64,000 nt of DNA from Trigonopsis variabilis (taxonomy: Eukaryota; Ascomycota; Trigonopsidomycetes; Trigonopsidales; Trigonopsidaceae): assembly GCA_003707065.3 (NCBI GenBank), contig PPXM03000003.1, positions 992,001-1,056,000 of the forward strand, in the 5' to 3' direction. Below are positions 9,777 through 21,309 of this stretch, piece after piece. Position 1 is the stretch's first letter. Every line of letters begins with the position of its first letter. Both the position numbers and the translations under genes were made by a program. Under the pieces are notes generated by a model, which saw only the letters and a program-made list of their open reading frames with translations, searched no databases and was not told the DNA's origin.

Positions 9777-10295
9777 TTAGTTATTCACCGAAACCGCTTG
9801 AGCATAGGGAGGAGGGGAGCATTTCATCAAAGGGCCGCCGACGGTCGCACGAGTTTTAGCAATAGGAGCTTGTTTGACATTTTCTTCGGGAAATTCGTGT
9901 CGGCCGTATTCAAGATGATCGGTTAGATCCTCCAATTTATAACTTTCTTCAGTATGAAGGTCTAATTCGATCATTCTGCTTGTAACCAATCCAATAATCA
10001 TGCCTTTGCACTCGTCCCATAATAACCAGAAGTGACGGCAGGACTCGAAATCTCGCTGGTCCGCATAGGCTGATAAACAAGACCTTGTCCTTTCAAGGTC
10101 GCCCAATAATCCAATCAATTTCAAAGCAGACTCTCCTTTTGTCGCAGGACGGAATGGTAGTCGGATCATTCGATAACGTCGCTCAACAACCTTGATAGTT
10201 GTATCCAAGAATCCAATACATCTTGCTCGAGCCTCTATATCATCTTTGCTCACTAGTCCAGCTAAATTCCGATACATTTTCATAATAGATGACAT
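9777..10295 (-). CDS. Hypothetical protein, 172 aa
   Basis: Intronless reading frame with a good ATG at 10295. I do not recognise the family. The protein is predicted mostly helical, with a central stretch ESALKLIGLLGDLERTRSCL and an aromatic/Cys segment FESCRHFWLLWDECKGMIIG, and ends in a Pro-rich tail with SPPPYAQAV. No clear signal peptide or membrane span, and no metal-binding pattern. It sits on the minus strand, converging with MOCS1 (143 bases between stops). Base composition resembles its neighbours. It is probably a real gene because the frame is long for this A/T content and no better frame overlaps it, but no function can be proposed. Confidence 0.6.
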   Translation of the reverse strand: MSSIMKMYRNLAGLVSKDDIEARARCIGFLDTTIKVVERRYRMIRLPFRPATKGESALKLIGLLGDLERTRSCLSAYADQRDFESCRHFWLLWDECKGMIIGLVTSRMIELDLHTEESYKLEDLTDHLEYGRHEFPEENVKQAPIAKTRATVGGPLMKCSPPPYAQAVSVNN

Positions 10296-11056
10296 GGTTC
10301 TTCGTAGTTGATAGTAGTGAATAAGTGATAGATAATCCTTTTATTTAAGTGAGAGCCGATAGGGATAATGATGTAGGCTTGAGGGGTAGCCACGTAAGTG
10401 AGTCTCTAGAAATACCAGACTAAATCGAAAATGATTGTGCCGTTTGTTCCTACACCGTGGGTCTCGGGGATCTCCGAGATCGACGTCTTGACAGTTATGC
10501 ATAGCAACGGCTCAAAACGAGACTTTTTTGAGTTCTAACTTAGGGAATTAAGATTCTTATAGTTTCCATATAACTATTCAATTAAATTTTCAAGTCCTAG
10601 TTTTGATAAGTGGATGAATCGGCTCACTTTGGGAATGAGGAGATTAGTATCCAACGTAAGCTTACCAGCCCAAAATAGCCTAGTACAGCAACAAGGCTTG
10701 AGTCATCCGAGTCATTTGGCCGAAGCTAACCTTTATCGGGTACAGAAGCTTCAAAGATTACGCGGTCATTCCATTCAAAGCTCATCTAAGGGCCATAAAA
10801 TATATGACCGTGCACATACTTTACACCTAATTTACACATAATTCCTATCAAAGCTCGATCAATCAAAGATGTGCGGGATTATCTTCGATCCTGTGCACCT
10901 AACGCCGCGGGTATTGGACGGGAAAGCCAGAGCGCGGCCAGTCGAGTAATCGAGGAGGGGAAAGAGGACGCACAAAAAAAGGCATTAGAGGGACAGAAAA
11001 GAAATCATTAAGATTTTGTATATCTCTTCTAATCTATACCCACTCATTAGCCTCGT
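10296..11056. other. Intergenic region, one weak small ORF
   Basis: 761 bases between the 172-aa orphan gene and the MET2 stop. A plus-strand 75-codon frame at 10614-10841 begins MNRLTLGMRRLVSNVSLPAQ, which resembles a mitochondrial presequence, but the rest matches nothing I know. It could be a short mitochondrial protein or chance. Nothing else seen. Confidence 0.35.
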
Positions 11057-12549
11057 TCACCAGTTTGTGACTTCTTCCACTTCGGCCTCACCGAAAAGAC
11101 TAGATTTAGTCATGACACCAGCATCTGCATCCTCCGTGGCATCCTTATTCATAATATCAGGGAAAATTTCTCTCCAGAAGTTGAGGATAAGTTTGTTAAT
11201 AGCCGAGAACTCGAGGAGAAACGCGTCATGTCCCTCAGGCGAGTTGATTCGCTCTAATCGGGAATTCTTAACATGAGCAGCAATCTCTTGCTGTTCGGCA
11301 AAAGCAAATAGGCCATCTGATTCAATCCCAATAACCAACATGGGTTGTTCGATCATTTCTAGAGCCTGAGCAATCGAATCAGCCCGGTCACGAGAAACAT
11401 CGTGCGTGTCGAGCTTTCTGGTTATTGCAATGTAGCAATTTGCATCGAACCGGTGAATAAACTTATCACCTTGATATCGAAGGTAACTCTGAGCCGTGAA
11501 ATAGGTTTGAGGACGTCGCTGAGAAAAAGCGCCAGTCAAGCTTTCACTAGAACCATTCTGAGGAATATGGTTAGTAATACTGGTATCACTTATACTGGAT
11601 CGGTTGCTCGACGATCCATCATGTCTGAGTTTTTTGCCCAGTTTGAACCCTTCGTTATGGATTGCCCAGTTTGCCTCGGATGGGGTCGACGGTTCCCGAA
11701 TCTGAGGAGAGTTTATCATTTTATGTTTAGAGGGATCCGGAACATTTCGTCCAAATCTGGATTCAAAACTATTCCTCGATCGATAGGTTAGCAGAGCAGA
11801 CATTCTTGCAGCCCCTAACCCGCTACTGGGAGGATCATCATATGTATAATAGCCATCTTCATACTTTGGATCAGAATAGATACTCTGACGCTGCGCTTCT
11901 CCCCATGATATACACCATGCGCTATGTCTTGCTGAAGTAGCTAGAGCAACAATGGATCGGACATACTCTTTACCAAAGAACGCGTACTCCAATGCTAGCA
12001 TCCCGCCCATGGATCCGCCTACAACACTAGCAATAGAGGTAATTCCTAGATCATCCAATATAAGTCGGTGTATATTCACATCATCTCGAATAGTCACAAG
12101 GGGAAATTCTGGACCATAAGGTCGGTTAGTCTCTGGGTTAAGCGTCACCGGAGAAGCTGATCCATAAGGCGATCCCAGTGAGTTTAATCCGATGATAAAG
12201 AATCTCGCAGGGTCAAGTGCTCTACCGACACCGATAAGAGGGCCCCACCTTCACTAGGTTAGCCTCTGTCTATCTTATAAAAGGGCTCCCTACCAGTCAA
12301 CCACATCAGCTGAGCCAGTCAAAGCATGACAGACAACTAAAACATTGTCCTTTGTTTCATTCAGTCGTCCCCATGTCTTGTAGGCAACCGGGAATTCCTT
12401 TAAAACGATTCCTGATTCAAGCCTATACTCAGGAATAATGGCGATTTGTTGGTCCTGGATCAGCCGAGCAAACGGATTCTCGGGTTCACTGTCTATATGC
12501 TCTAGACATTAGCATTCGTATCATATAAATTCGTACTGTATTTTGACAT
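11057..12549 (-). CDS. MET2: Homoserine O-acetyltransferase
   Basis: Transfers acetyl from acetyl-CoA to homoserine, the entry step of methionine synthesis. Exons 12549-12537 (13 nt), 12501-12294 and 12248-11057; introns 12502-12536 (35 nt) and 12249-12293 (45 nt). The product is 470 aa. An alpha/beta hydrolase fold is seen: oxyanion motif CHALTGSADVVDWWGP spanning intron 2, nucleophile elbow SVVGGSMGGMLALEYA with the catalytic Ser, the acid in VIGIESDGLF, and the catalytic His in SPEGHDAFLLEF. As in yeast Met2, a Ser-rich insert interrupts the cap domain, and the protein ends FGEAEVEEVTNW. The tiny first exon encodes MSKYK and is supported by frame and by consensus splice sites. Intron 2 must use its second AG, since the first breaks the frame. 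Confidence 0.95.
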
Positions 12550-13348
12550 TACAGGGAATGATCTGGACGTTCAGGCTTAGGGTGAGTCACTCTTTGCGAT
12601 GGTGCAATCTAGCAAGCTACGTTACAGTTCTTGGAACTCCAAGTGAATACTGCTACATTCATGTACCGGAAAACATTCCGAGTTTATCCTTTCTTTCTAC
12701 GGATTCCTGGAAGGAATTTGATGAGATTTACGATTCCATGCGATTCTGCAAACCCCAGTCCGTCGACTGTGGGCCATCACCGAGGCAACATGACATAACC
12801 GCACAAGCGTTTGTGTTTTCAAAAAAAACTATATAAAGGACTCAGGCACATGAAAATTTCTTCATTCGAAGCAGAAGGTCAAAATCGTCTTATATGGCCC
12901 TTGCCTTTTACCAGAGCCATCAGGGTCTTGCCTTCAGATGCTTCTTGCCCCAGTTTTTGGAATCTTTTATTAGTCTTTGACTATTTTTGTCGAGCCTTAT
13001 TTCGACTTGTCTTTGATTGGTCTTGTGGGTCATGGGTCCCGTCAAAGATGTTTTGAAGTACGGTTCTAGTGTGACATGCAATGTAATTAATATTTAGATT
13101 AGTTTAATCTCTTTAATATATGTAGAATCACGATTTATTCACGAGAGGAGCTATGGAAATGAAGAACGTAATATTGAAGCTCCTTAAGAAGAGTGGCAAT
13201 GATCCAACGAGAGGTAAATCAACATATCGATCCTATGTCCTTTAGTGTAGGGGAAGTAACTATTATATTTATTGGGCTCAAGTAAGATAGATTGAATCAG
13301 CCACGTAACCCTAATGACCTCATCGCAATTGACTGATAATCCTCAATC
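12550..13348. other. Divergent intergenic region MET2 / hydrolase
   Basis: About 800 bases between divergent starts. Plus-strand frames at 12543-12836 and 12811-13056 overlap the MET2 5' end or lack any protein signature and are not called. A 31-codon frame near 13152 is too short to judge. No TATA-like element could be assigned with confidence. Confidence 0.5.
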
Positions 13349-14437
13349 ATGGCATCGAGCACAGATAATGTCAAGAAATTTGTCACTCCAGAAGGAATTC
13401 CGCCTGCTTCTAAGACTGAGCTGATAATTGGAGGCATACCTGTTTATGTTTATGGACTATCATGGATTTATGATGGTGAATTCTCATCTTCGGTCGACCT
13501 TCGACAAGCAAAGTTCACCACTCCTTCTTCTGTGCTCTATGTCAATAATCCTCGAACCCGGAATTATTTAACGTTGGAAGGGCTCATTAACTACCTGGTT
13601 TATCAGCATAATGCCGCTCCTATCAACTCCACAAAGTTAGTCTGTGTGGCCTTTGATGCTAGAAACCATGGAGGTCGTGAAGTACGTGCTTGGTGCCAGT
13701 CGCTGTATTTCTAACGTTTAGGTCTCTAGACTTGCAAAGTAAGGATTTTTATCTTGTTTTGTCTAAGAGAATAGTCAAGATTGGGAAGAAGGCAATCCTT
13801 ATCATGGGTGAGTAGATTGAAGCTGCCATCTCTAACCGAACTAGGCAAGATTTGTTTTCAATGATTGGTATGTTGCTCTTACTTGAATGCAGTCTAGCTT
13901 ATTTTCTTAGAAGGAACATCCTCGGACGTTTCGTCCATCGTTACCTATCTTCCTCAGTACATCCCTAATCTGATCATCGTGAAGAACCTCTGCACCGGTG
14001 TCTCTTTGGGAGGACATGTGACCTGGCATGTTTTGGCAAATGATCCTCGCGTCAGCGACGGAGCAATTATTATTGGTTGTCCTAATATTGAAGACCTGTT
14101 GCTGAATAGGCTTCTCAAAGGCAAGTTGAAGCCCTACGACCAATTCACGCCTCAAGAGAAATTATGCTGGCCTGAATCTCTGGTTAAGCATTTGACTCGG
14201 GCTAAAGATGAGTGCTATTTGATCAAGAATAAGAACGTTTTGATTGTGGGAGGAGAGGCCGATACTTTGGTCCCTATATTTTTCAGTGAGACCTGGGAAG
14301 AGCTAGCGGGGGATAATAACATTGTCCAATCCTTCTATCAGAAGAATGTGGGCCACGTCCTTACCTTGGAGATGGCTAAACATGTCTCGGGATGGCTGCT
14401 GAAAGCGGTAGATTCTCAGATGCCAAAGATCGCTTAG
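13349..14437 (+). CDS. Alpha/beta hydrolase, probable esterase or peptidase-like
   Basis: Five exons: 13349-13681, 13722-13738 (17 nt), 13775-13807 (33 nt), 13845-13867 (23 nt) and 13911-14437. The four introns are 40, 36, 37 and 43 nt. The product is 310 aa. Spliced, the frame reads DARNHGGREVSRLANQDWEE and on through GQDLFSMIEGTSSDVSSI into the nucleophile elbow TGVSLGGHVTW. The acid follows in VLIVGGEADTLVP and the catalytic His in NVGHVLTLEMA, so a full Ser-Asp-His triad is present. It belongs to a poorly characterised fungal hydrolase group; substrate unknown. Its small internal exons make ORF-based annotation miss or split this gene. It has no signal peptide, so is likely cytosolic. Confidence 0.85.
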
Positions 14438-14684
14438 GAGTGTGAAAGAGAATATAATATATTAACAACATACTACTACATAACAAATAACAAAGCAAAT
14501 CCCATGGGAAGTAATCAACGTAGAAAAAGATATATGCTTGATAACCAAAAAGAAACCAATGATAATCCACAATAGCAAGTCAAGTTGTATATAGCAAACT
14601 AAGGAGCCCTGCCACTCTAATGGCCATTCGATAAATTCCTCCACCAATAAAATGCAAAAGATATGAACTATCACCTATAAATGA

Positions 14685-15296
14685 TTATGATCGAGGCCGT
14701 TTAAAGAAATTCGTTCCATTTTTATCAATTCCCGAGTTATGAAAGTCACCCAAAAGGCCCCTCCGTTTAGAAAATGAGCCATCATCGAATCTAGAATTAT
14801 CATATTTAATATCTTCTAGTATTCCATCAACTACTGGATCATCTCGCCGTCGATTAAAGGGAGCCAGACGGATCCTTGAATTGAAGGAATGTGAATGTTG
14901 TTGATTTGTCTGTCCTGAATTTTGATCTAAAGATGTCTGCTGGTTCTCTGGGACAAATGAGCCCTGAGTCGATTGATTGATATTCTCATGATTGTTGTAT
15001 TCCATCCGATCGTCGCCATTCCCCGTCGTTCCCTCACTTTCTCCATTTCGCTTGGAAAATAGTTTATCCATCATTTCAGTCCGCCGATTCACCAGCCATT
15101 CCATAGGATCGGCGCCAGCTTGAACAGCAGTGATGAAATCGTCCAGACCTTGCAAGTAACCTTGGTCGTAGATTGACTCAGCCTCCGCAGTCACAGACAT
15201 ATACAGCTTTGAAACGGCATTTGCCGCAGTCTTAAATTGCGTTTTGATATCTTCTGTAGCTCCATTTGTCTGAGGATATGAAGAAGAGTTCATCAT
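14685..15296 (-). CDS. HAPSTR1 (C16orf72)-like nuclear stress protein
   Basis: Single exon, 203 aa. The N-terminal helix pair FKTAANAVSKLYMSVTAEAE and YDQGYLQGLDDF followed by DPMEWLVNRRTEMMD resembles the core of human C16orf72/HAPSTR1, which has a similar FQNAATAVTNLYKES segment, a GxxxGYQ-type turn and WVKKRRR. The remainder is Asn/Gln/Ser-rich and disordered, ending in a basic KRPRS nuclear-localisation-like tail as HAPSTR1 also does. In mammals HAPSTR1 works with the HUWE1 ubiquitin ligase in stress signalling; whether that holds here is inference. Assignment is from remembered family resemblance over about 50 residues and should be treated as moderate. Confidence 0.6.
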   Translation of the reverse strand: MMNSSSYPQTNGATEDIKTQFKTAANAVSKLYMSVTAEAESIYDQGYLQGLDDFITAVQAGADPMEWLVNRRTEMMDKLFSKRNGESEGTTGNGDDRMEYNNHENINQSTQGSFVPENQQTSLDQNSGQTNQQHSHSFNSRIRLAPFNRRRDDPVVDGILEDIKYDNSRFDDGSFSKRRGLLGDFHNSGIDKNGTNFFKRPRS

Positions 15297-16102
15297 CTGC
15301 TCTTTTTAATCCCTTGTCCGTGGCAAACTTGACCTGGAGGAATCCTGTTGATGTCGACGTCGACTTAGTGCCCAACTTGGTGTATTGGATTTAGGTGTAG
15401 CGTTTGTTGGGACTGCTTCGTCCTCGTCTTGAGCAAGCACAACGATCAGTGCTGAAAGACGTTATCGGCGCAGGCGCAATAGATAAGTCGTTCATTTTTT
15501 AGCACTTAAGAGGAACATGTACGATGGCTTTGCTAGGATGTCTCAATTTCGGATGATTATCACGATCCGTCCGGAAGAGGCCTTGAATCTAATATTCTGA
15601 GACAGGCTTCAATACCTATGAAGCAATGTTGTTCAGCCAATTATGAAATTTGTTGACATATGCTTTACTCTAGTATATCCTACGTGCAATCATCGAGATG
15701 GGATTACTTCCTTGGTCCGGGAATGACGGGCGGTTTCACATACGAGCCCGAGATGAGGGAGGACAAGTCTCACAGACCTTTTTCATTCTATATAGCATTC
15801 AAGACAGGGCAAGAGATTCTAGACGACGCAACGCTATCCTTTTCGAACTCTGTTAGCTCTTATAATGCCCGAATGCACTCGAGTAAACGCTTAATAGATA
15901 CAAATGGGCTATTAGACTGAAGTATTCTCAAGCAAGCCCAATCAATAAACATACATGCCGAGTAGAGTACACAGTAGGAATTCCACCAACGTTCTGGGAA
16001 TAGAAGTAGCACCGAGGCTCTATCGCTACGCGTCGCCTCAATTAAATCATCCTTTGTACTTGATCTTGCCAACGCCATCATATATCGATTAGACACAGAA
16101 CC
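15297..16102. other. Divergent intergenic region
   Basis: About 800 bases between the HAPSTR1-like gene and ISWI. Frames at 15660-15920 (+) and 15860-16255 (-) lack recognisable sequence; the second overlaps the ISWI first exon. No RNA gene or repeat seen. Confidence 0.5.
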
Positions 16103-19100
16103 ATGAGTGCATTGGCTCGGATTAGTGAGGATAATAGACTCGATGAGTCGGGATCGGCCTCTCCATGGCCAGATGGACAAAAAACGGAAGACGACTACAA
16201 TAGAGAAAAGGCAAGAAAGATAATGGACAATCAAAACTGATACATGTAGGTGCAAGATACAATGAGACGGTTCAAATACTTGATTGGCCTGACAGGTGAG
16301 TTAAGGACTGAATGCGCAGGGGACTAAGTCTAGATATCTTTAAACATTTCTTGGATTTAAGGGCTAAAGATGACCCGGAATTTAAAGAATTTTTAGAGAC
16401 CGTCGAGGCATCAGCACGGCCAGCAGCGCCGTCAAAAATAAAGAGCAATCAAGGGAGCCACCGGGGTCATGGAAGAAAGTCAGAGAAAGAAGAGGACGCT
16501 GAGCTGCTTGAAGAAGAAGAGGAAGACGGGACACCCGCAACAGTATTCACTGAATCTCCTGCTTTTATTAATGGTAAAATGAGAGATTATCAAGTTCAAG
16601 GATTGAACTGGTTAGTGAACCTTCATCACAATGGATTATCAGGGATCTTAGCTGATGAAATGGGACTGGGAAAGACCCTTCAGACAGTCTCATTTCTTGG
16701 ATATCTACGATATGTCGAAGGAATAAAAGGGCCTCATATCGTTATCGTGCCCAAGTCCACTTTAGACAACTGGGCTCGAGAGTTCGCAAGATGGACGCCG
16801 GAAGTGAATGTGCTGGTGTTGCAAGGAAATAAACAGGAACGAAGTGAACTAGTTTCAACTCGTTTGCTCACCGGAGACTTTGATGTCTGTATCACTTCTT
16901 ACGAGGTGGTCATTCGAGAAAAGTCCCAATTGAAGAAGATAAACTGGGAATACATTGTTATTGACGAAGCCCATCGCATAAAAAATGAGGATTCCATGTT
17001 ATCCCAAATCATTCGGCTGTTTCACTCTCGCAACCGGTTGTTGATCACCGGTACTCCGCTACAAAATAACCTCCATGAACTCTGGGCATTATTGAACTTC
17101 ATCTTGCCTGATGTCTTCGCTGATTCTCAAGCATTCAACAATTGGTTTGAACAACAGGATTCTGATCAAGATAGCGTTGTTCGCCAACTTCATGGAGTGC
17201 TGAAGCCATTCTTACTCCGCCGAGTAAAGTCGGATGTCGAAAAAAGTCTGTTGCCTAAGAAGGAAATTAATATGTACGTTGGTATGTCTGATATGCAAGT
17301 GAAATGGTACCGACGGATTCTTGAGAAAGATATCGATGCCGTTAATGGTGCTGTGGGGAAACGCGAGGCTAAAACGCGACTTTTGAATATTGTAATGCAA
17401 TTAAGAAAATGTTGCAATCACCCTTATTTATTTGAAGGAGCCGAGCCGGGACCTCCTTATACAACCGATGAACATTTGGTCTATAACTCCGGCAAAATGA
17501 TCATTATGGATAAACTCCTCAAGCAACTAAAGGAACAAGGATCTCGAGTATTGATTTTCTCGCAGATGAGTCGGTTGTTGGACATTTTGGAAGATTACTG
17601 TTCGATGAGAGAATACGCTTATTGCAGGATTGATGGATCTACTGCCCATGAAGATCGGATTGCAGCCATTGATGAATATAATCGCCCTGGATCGGACAAG
17701 TTTATCTTCTTGCTGACAACTCGAGCCGGTGGTTTAGGAATCAACCTGACGACCGCTGATAAAGTCATCATCTATGATTCCGACTGGAATCCTCAGGCTG
17801 ATCTTCAGGCCATGGATCGAGCACATCGAATTGGGCAAACTAAGCAGGTCGTTGTTTTCAGATTTGTGACTGAGAAGACGGTTGAAGAGAAAGTTTTAGA
17901 GCGAGCAACACAGAAACTTCGACTAGATCAATTGGTCATCCAACAAGGACGGGCTCAAAGCCAGAAGTCAGCTGGCAACACCAAAGATGATCTGTTGGAT
18001 ATGATTCAGTTTGGTGCCAGAGATGTTATCAGCGGTGCCGGTGCAGCTAATCAGGATGGAGAGGGACTGAATGCTGACATCGAAGAGATTCTGAAGAGAT
18101 CAGAGGAACGAACAGCAGAGCTCAATAAACGATATGAAAAACTGGGTCTAGATGACCTTCAGAAATTCTCCAGCGACTCCGCCTATGAATGGAATGGACA
18201 AGATTTCAAAAAGAAAAAAACTGTTGCCAATAATTGGATCGAGCTAGGTCCAAGAGAAGCTAAACGGGATAGGGGTGACACGAATTATTCCGTGGAAAGT
18301 TACTATAAGACCGTGTTCAGGACAGGTGGGCGAACACCGGGTGCTCCTAAGGTCCCGCGGCCTCCTAAGCAAGTTGCACTGCACGACCACCAATTCTATC
18401 CTAAGAGGCTCTATGATCTTCAAGAAAAGGAGACTCTTTATTATCGAAAAGTCAACGGCTTGAAAGCCCATCTTGATACTCCTCCCCCTGGAGACGGCGA
18501 GTCGTTGAAAGAACGAGAGAGCAAACGAGAGGCTCAGCAGAAGAAAATCGATGCAGCTGAGCCATTGACGGAAGAAGAGGAAAAGGAGAAGGTAAAGCTG
18601 TCAAACCAAGGCTTTTCCAATTGGTCTCGCAGAGACTTCACTCATTTTATCCATCTTTGCGCCAAGTTTGGCCGGAACGATTATGATTCTATTGCTTCTG
18701 AAATGGATGGGAAAACACTCGAGGACGTTAAAAACTATGCAAAGACATTTTGGAGCCGTTACAAAGAGATCGACGGGTATGACCGTTATATTGGTCAAAT
18801 CGAAGCGGGTGAAAATAGGACCGAGAAGTTGTCTAAGCAAAAGGATTTACTTAAAGCAAAGTTTTCCATGTATAAGAATCCTTTAAGGCAGATGCAGATC
18901 AAGTATCCTCCAAATAATTCCAAACGAATCTACACTGAAGAGGAAGACCGATTTTTGCTGGTGATGTTGGATAAGATCGGCCTTGAAAGTGAGAATTTGT
19001 ATGAGATAATGCGAGAAGAGATTCGAAAATCTCCAATATTCCGGTTCGATTGGTTTCTGTTGTCCCGTCTCCCGGTTGAACTCTCCCGTCGATGTTCGAC

Positions 19101-19380
19101 TTTAATGACTGCAATTGTCCGCGAATTCGAAGGTCCAAATGCAGGAAAACGTCAACGAAAGGGAGCACAGACAGCTGATGATGAAATGGAAGAAGATGAC
19201 GATTTTATTGAGAACGAGGAGGAGGATGAGGATGAAGACGATATGCTGCTGCTGCAAACTGCAAAGACTAGATCTCGAGATAGTCGTCGCGGAAGAAGTA
19301 AACGGAAATCAGATATGGTTGTTAGTCCCGCTGATTCACCTGCTCGCGAGAGTGGGAGACGGAAGCGGTCCAAGCAATAG
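16103..19380 (+). CDS. ISWI-family chromatin remodelling ATPase
   Basis: DNA translocase that slides and spaces nucleosomes. Exons 16103-16210, 16250-16295 and 16334-19380 give 1066 aa. Intron 1 (39 nt) has a GC-AG boundary, AG/GCAAGA; intron 2 (38 nt) is GT-AG. Residues about 48-62 read [16 protein letters not shown], the pre-ATPase region. Walker A is DEMGLGKT (near residue 160), Walker B DEAHRIKN, and the helicase C lobe includes [23 protein letters not shown] is followed by SANT at about 808-860 ([20 protein letters not shown]) and SLIDE at about 880-960 ([20 protein letters not shown]). An acidic patch ([18 protein letters not shown]) and a basic nuclear tail close the protein. All catalytic motifs are intact. 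S. pombe lacks ISWI, so this excludes that genus. Confidence 0.96.
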
Positions 19381-19757
19381 GGCGTGTGTTCTTTATTTTT
19401 TTTCAAGTGAATCATACTAGTATCCTGGTTTTAAGGTTATATCACACTGCTAGCGACTGCTAGTGGAATAAAAGTCTGAAAAAGTAAAACGTAGGTCGGT
19501 TGTCTTTTTACGAGATTTTTTTGATAGTTGTCGTCAAATTGACCCCATAGCCACGAACTCGGCAAAAGTTAAATATGACGTGGCAAGACGCATAGATGAT
19601 TATATGGGACGATCACGATCCTAATGGAGGTAGGAGATAGTTTTTCTTAGTACAGGGCGATTATCACGGATGAGTTCTACATTAACGTATTGAAAACTTG
19701 TCGTTCACACTTGTAATTCATATTTCACATACAAATAAAGAGTGAAAGAGAAAGCAA
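19381..19757. other. Convergent 3' intergenic region
   Basis: 377 bases between the ISWI and Iec3-like stops, holding both 3'UTRs. No gene, hairpin or repeat recognised. Confidence 0.5.
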
Positions 19758-21309
19758 TTATTCAGTCCGAGGCTTTTTCAAGGGGCTTCCGCCATCGTGC
19801 TCAGCAGAAACTGCCGCTTCGCTCTGCTCGGCAGAGACTGTGGTGGCCGAGTTAGGCCTCTTCAAGCTCGAATGAGGCACACTCTCTGAAAGATTATTGA
19901 GCTGGACAGGGAGGCCATGGGCATCACGAGAAGGAGTAACGGGTGCGGGAGATCGGGATGCAACTGGTAGGAGAGGAGGAGGAGGAGTGGGGCGAATATT
20001 AGAAAGAGGAGCCTGAGAGAGGATAACAGAAGGAGACTGTTGGCCATTAGAATGTATAGAAGGCATAGTCGGCGATGATGGTTGGGAAGGATGGATAGGA
20101 TGGGCCGAGGGAACAGAAGTCTGGGATAAGGAAGATTTAGGCGCAGGTTGTAAAGGAGTAAGAGGTTGTTGTAAACTAGAGTCCTCGCCTTTCCTTTTCC
20201 GGGCCTTGGAAGCAGTCGAGGTTGTAGAGGTCTTTTTCTTCTTCACTGCGGTAGGGGTGCTAGGAGAGGACGGGGTGGTCTGAGAAGTAGGTTCTTTAGT
20301 CGCTTTTCTATAATCTTCAGCTTCCTGAATGAAGACCGAAGGCAAGTATTTCCGCAGCCAGCCCAACGTTCCCAACGGATTACGAACGACAGGGCCTAGA
20401 CTCGTAGGAGTAGTAAAGAGGATATCTCTTGTAGATATAGCTCCAGTCAAGGAAGATTCACCATCCATGAGTTTATCGGATTTGTTTCCAGGGCCAATGG
20501 AAGCCGTATTAGGCACCGAAGTGACTGCCAGCGCGGGGAGACGAGATCCAGCATTGACAAGAATACCATTTTGATCGTAAAGGTAGGTAGCGTCTTTGAC
20601 TGCTCCATTTAAAGGGTCACGAGGATCCTTAAGACCTTGTTTTGGCTCTTCTTTAGCCAAGAGTCGCCTATAATCAAAGCCAAAGCCATGATAATCATTG
20701 TATCTATCCAGACCGAATGGTTCGATGTCATCATTGACATCGACCAGAGAAGAATACAAGTCTGGTACGTCCACTGAATCCATCGAGTCGAGATATTTTT
20801 TGTGAATCATTTCATCGGTTACCAAGTATTCATCTTGCTCAGCCAATTTCGGATCAAACCGAATTCTCGCCCGTTTATTCAACTTATCAGACGAATTTAA
20901 ATCACATAGTACGTCTAATAGATAACTGTTCTCCATGCTCAACCGACGAATCTTCATCCTTGCTTGGAGATCTTCTTGAAATAATTGCTCCGACAGTTGG
21001 AATGCACTGGAGAACTCAACCATCATCTTTTTATACTTTTTGCGATAACTTTTAAATGGTCCTCGTCTCGGACCTTTACTTTGATCCTCCTCTTTTCCGT
21101 TCTCCTCCTCGGCATCTAAAACTAGTCAGCTTTCCTTATCCATTGCTCTCGAGGTCATCTTACTCACCTTGCATAGTCACATCTTCTTGCTCTCCTTGCT
21201 CTCCTTGTTCCCCTTGCTCATCATGGTCTTCGGGCTCGCTTTTAATTTTAGACTCCTCTTCTCCTTGACTCGTTTCCTGACCTTCCACTTTCTCTTCACT
21301 AGGCTGCAT
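19758..21309 (-). CDS. INO80 complex subunit, Iec3-like
   Basis: Exon 1 is 21309-21168, the 52-nt intron 21116-21167 and exon 2 21115-19758, giving 499 aa. The first 60 residues are acidic with a GEQ triplet repeat. Splicing and in-frame extension restore the conserved block RRGPFKSYRKKYKKMMVEF, followed by a coiled helix (SEQLFQEDLQARMKIRRLSM, then ENSYLLDVLCDL). This matches the N-terminal domain I know from the fission yeast INO80 subunit Iec3 and its filamentous-fungal relatives. The C-terminal half is low-complexity Ser/Pro/Thr with basic patches KARKRKGE and LKKPRTE. The predicted role is in the INO80 remodeller. Family assignment is from pattern memory; the gene model is well supported by frame. 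Confidence 0.62.

Noticed and set aside
12249-12255. First AG after the branch in MET2 intron 2 as acceptor
   Set aside because: It shifts the frame; only the following AG keeps the conserved WWGP sequence.
12543-13056. Plus-strand frames of 97 and 81 codons
   Set aside because: No protein features; one overlaps the MET2 first exon antisense.
19152-19415. Ser-rich minus-strand ORF
   Set aside because: Antisense shadow of the acidic tract at the ISWI C terminus.
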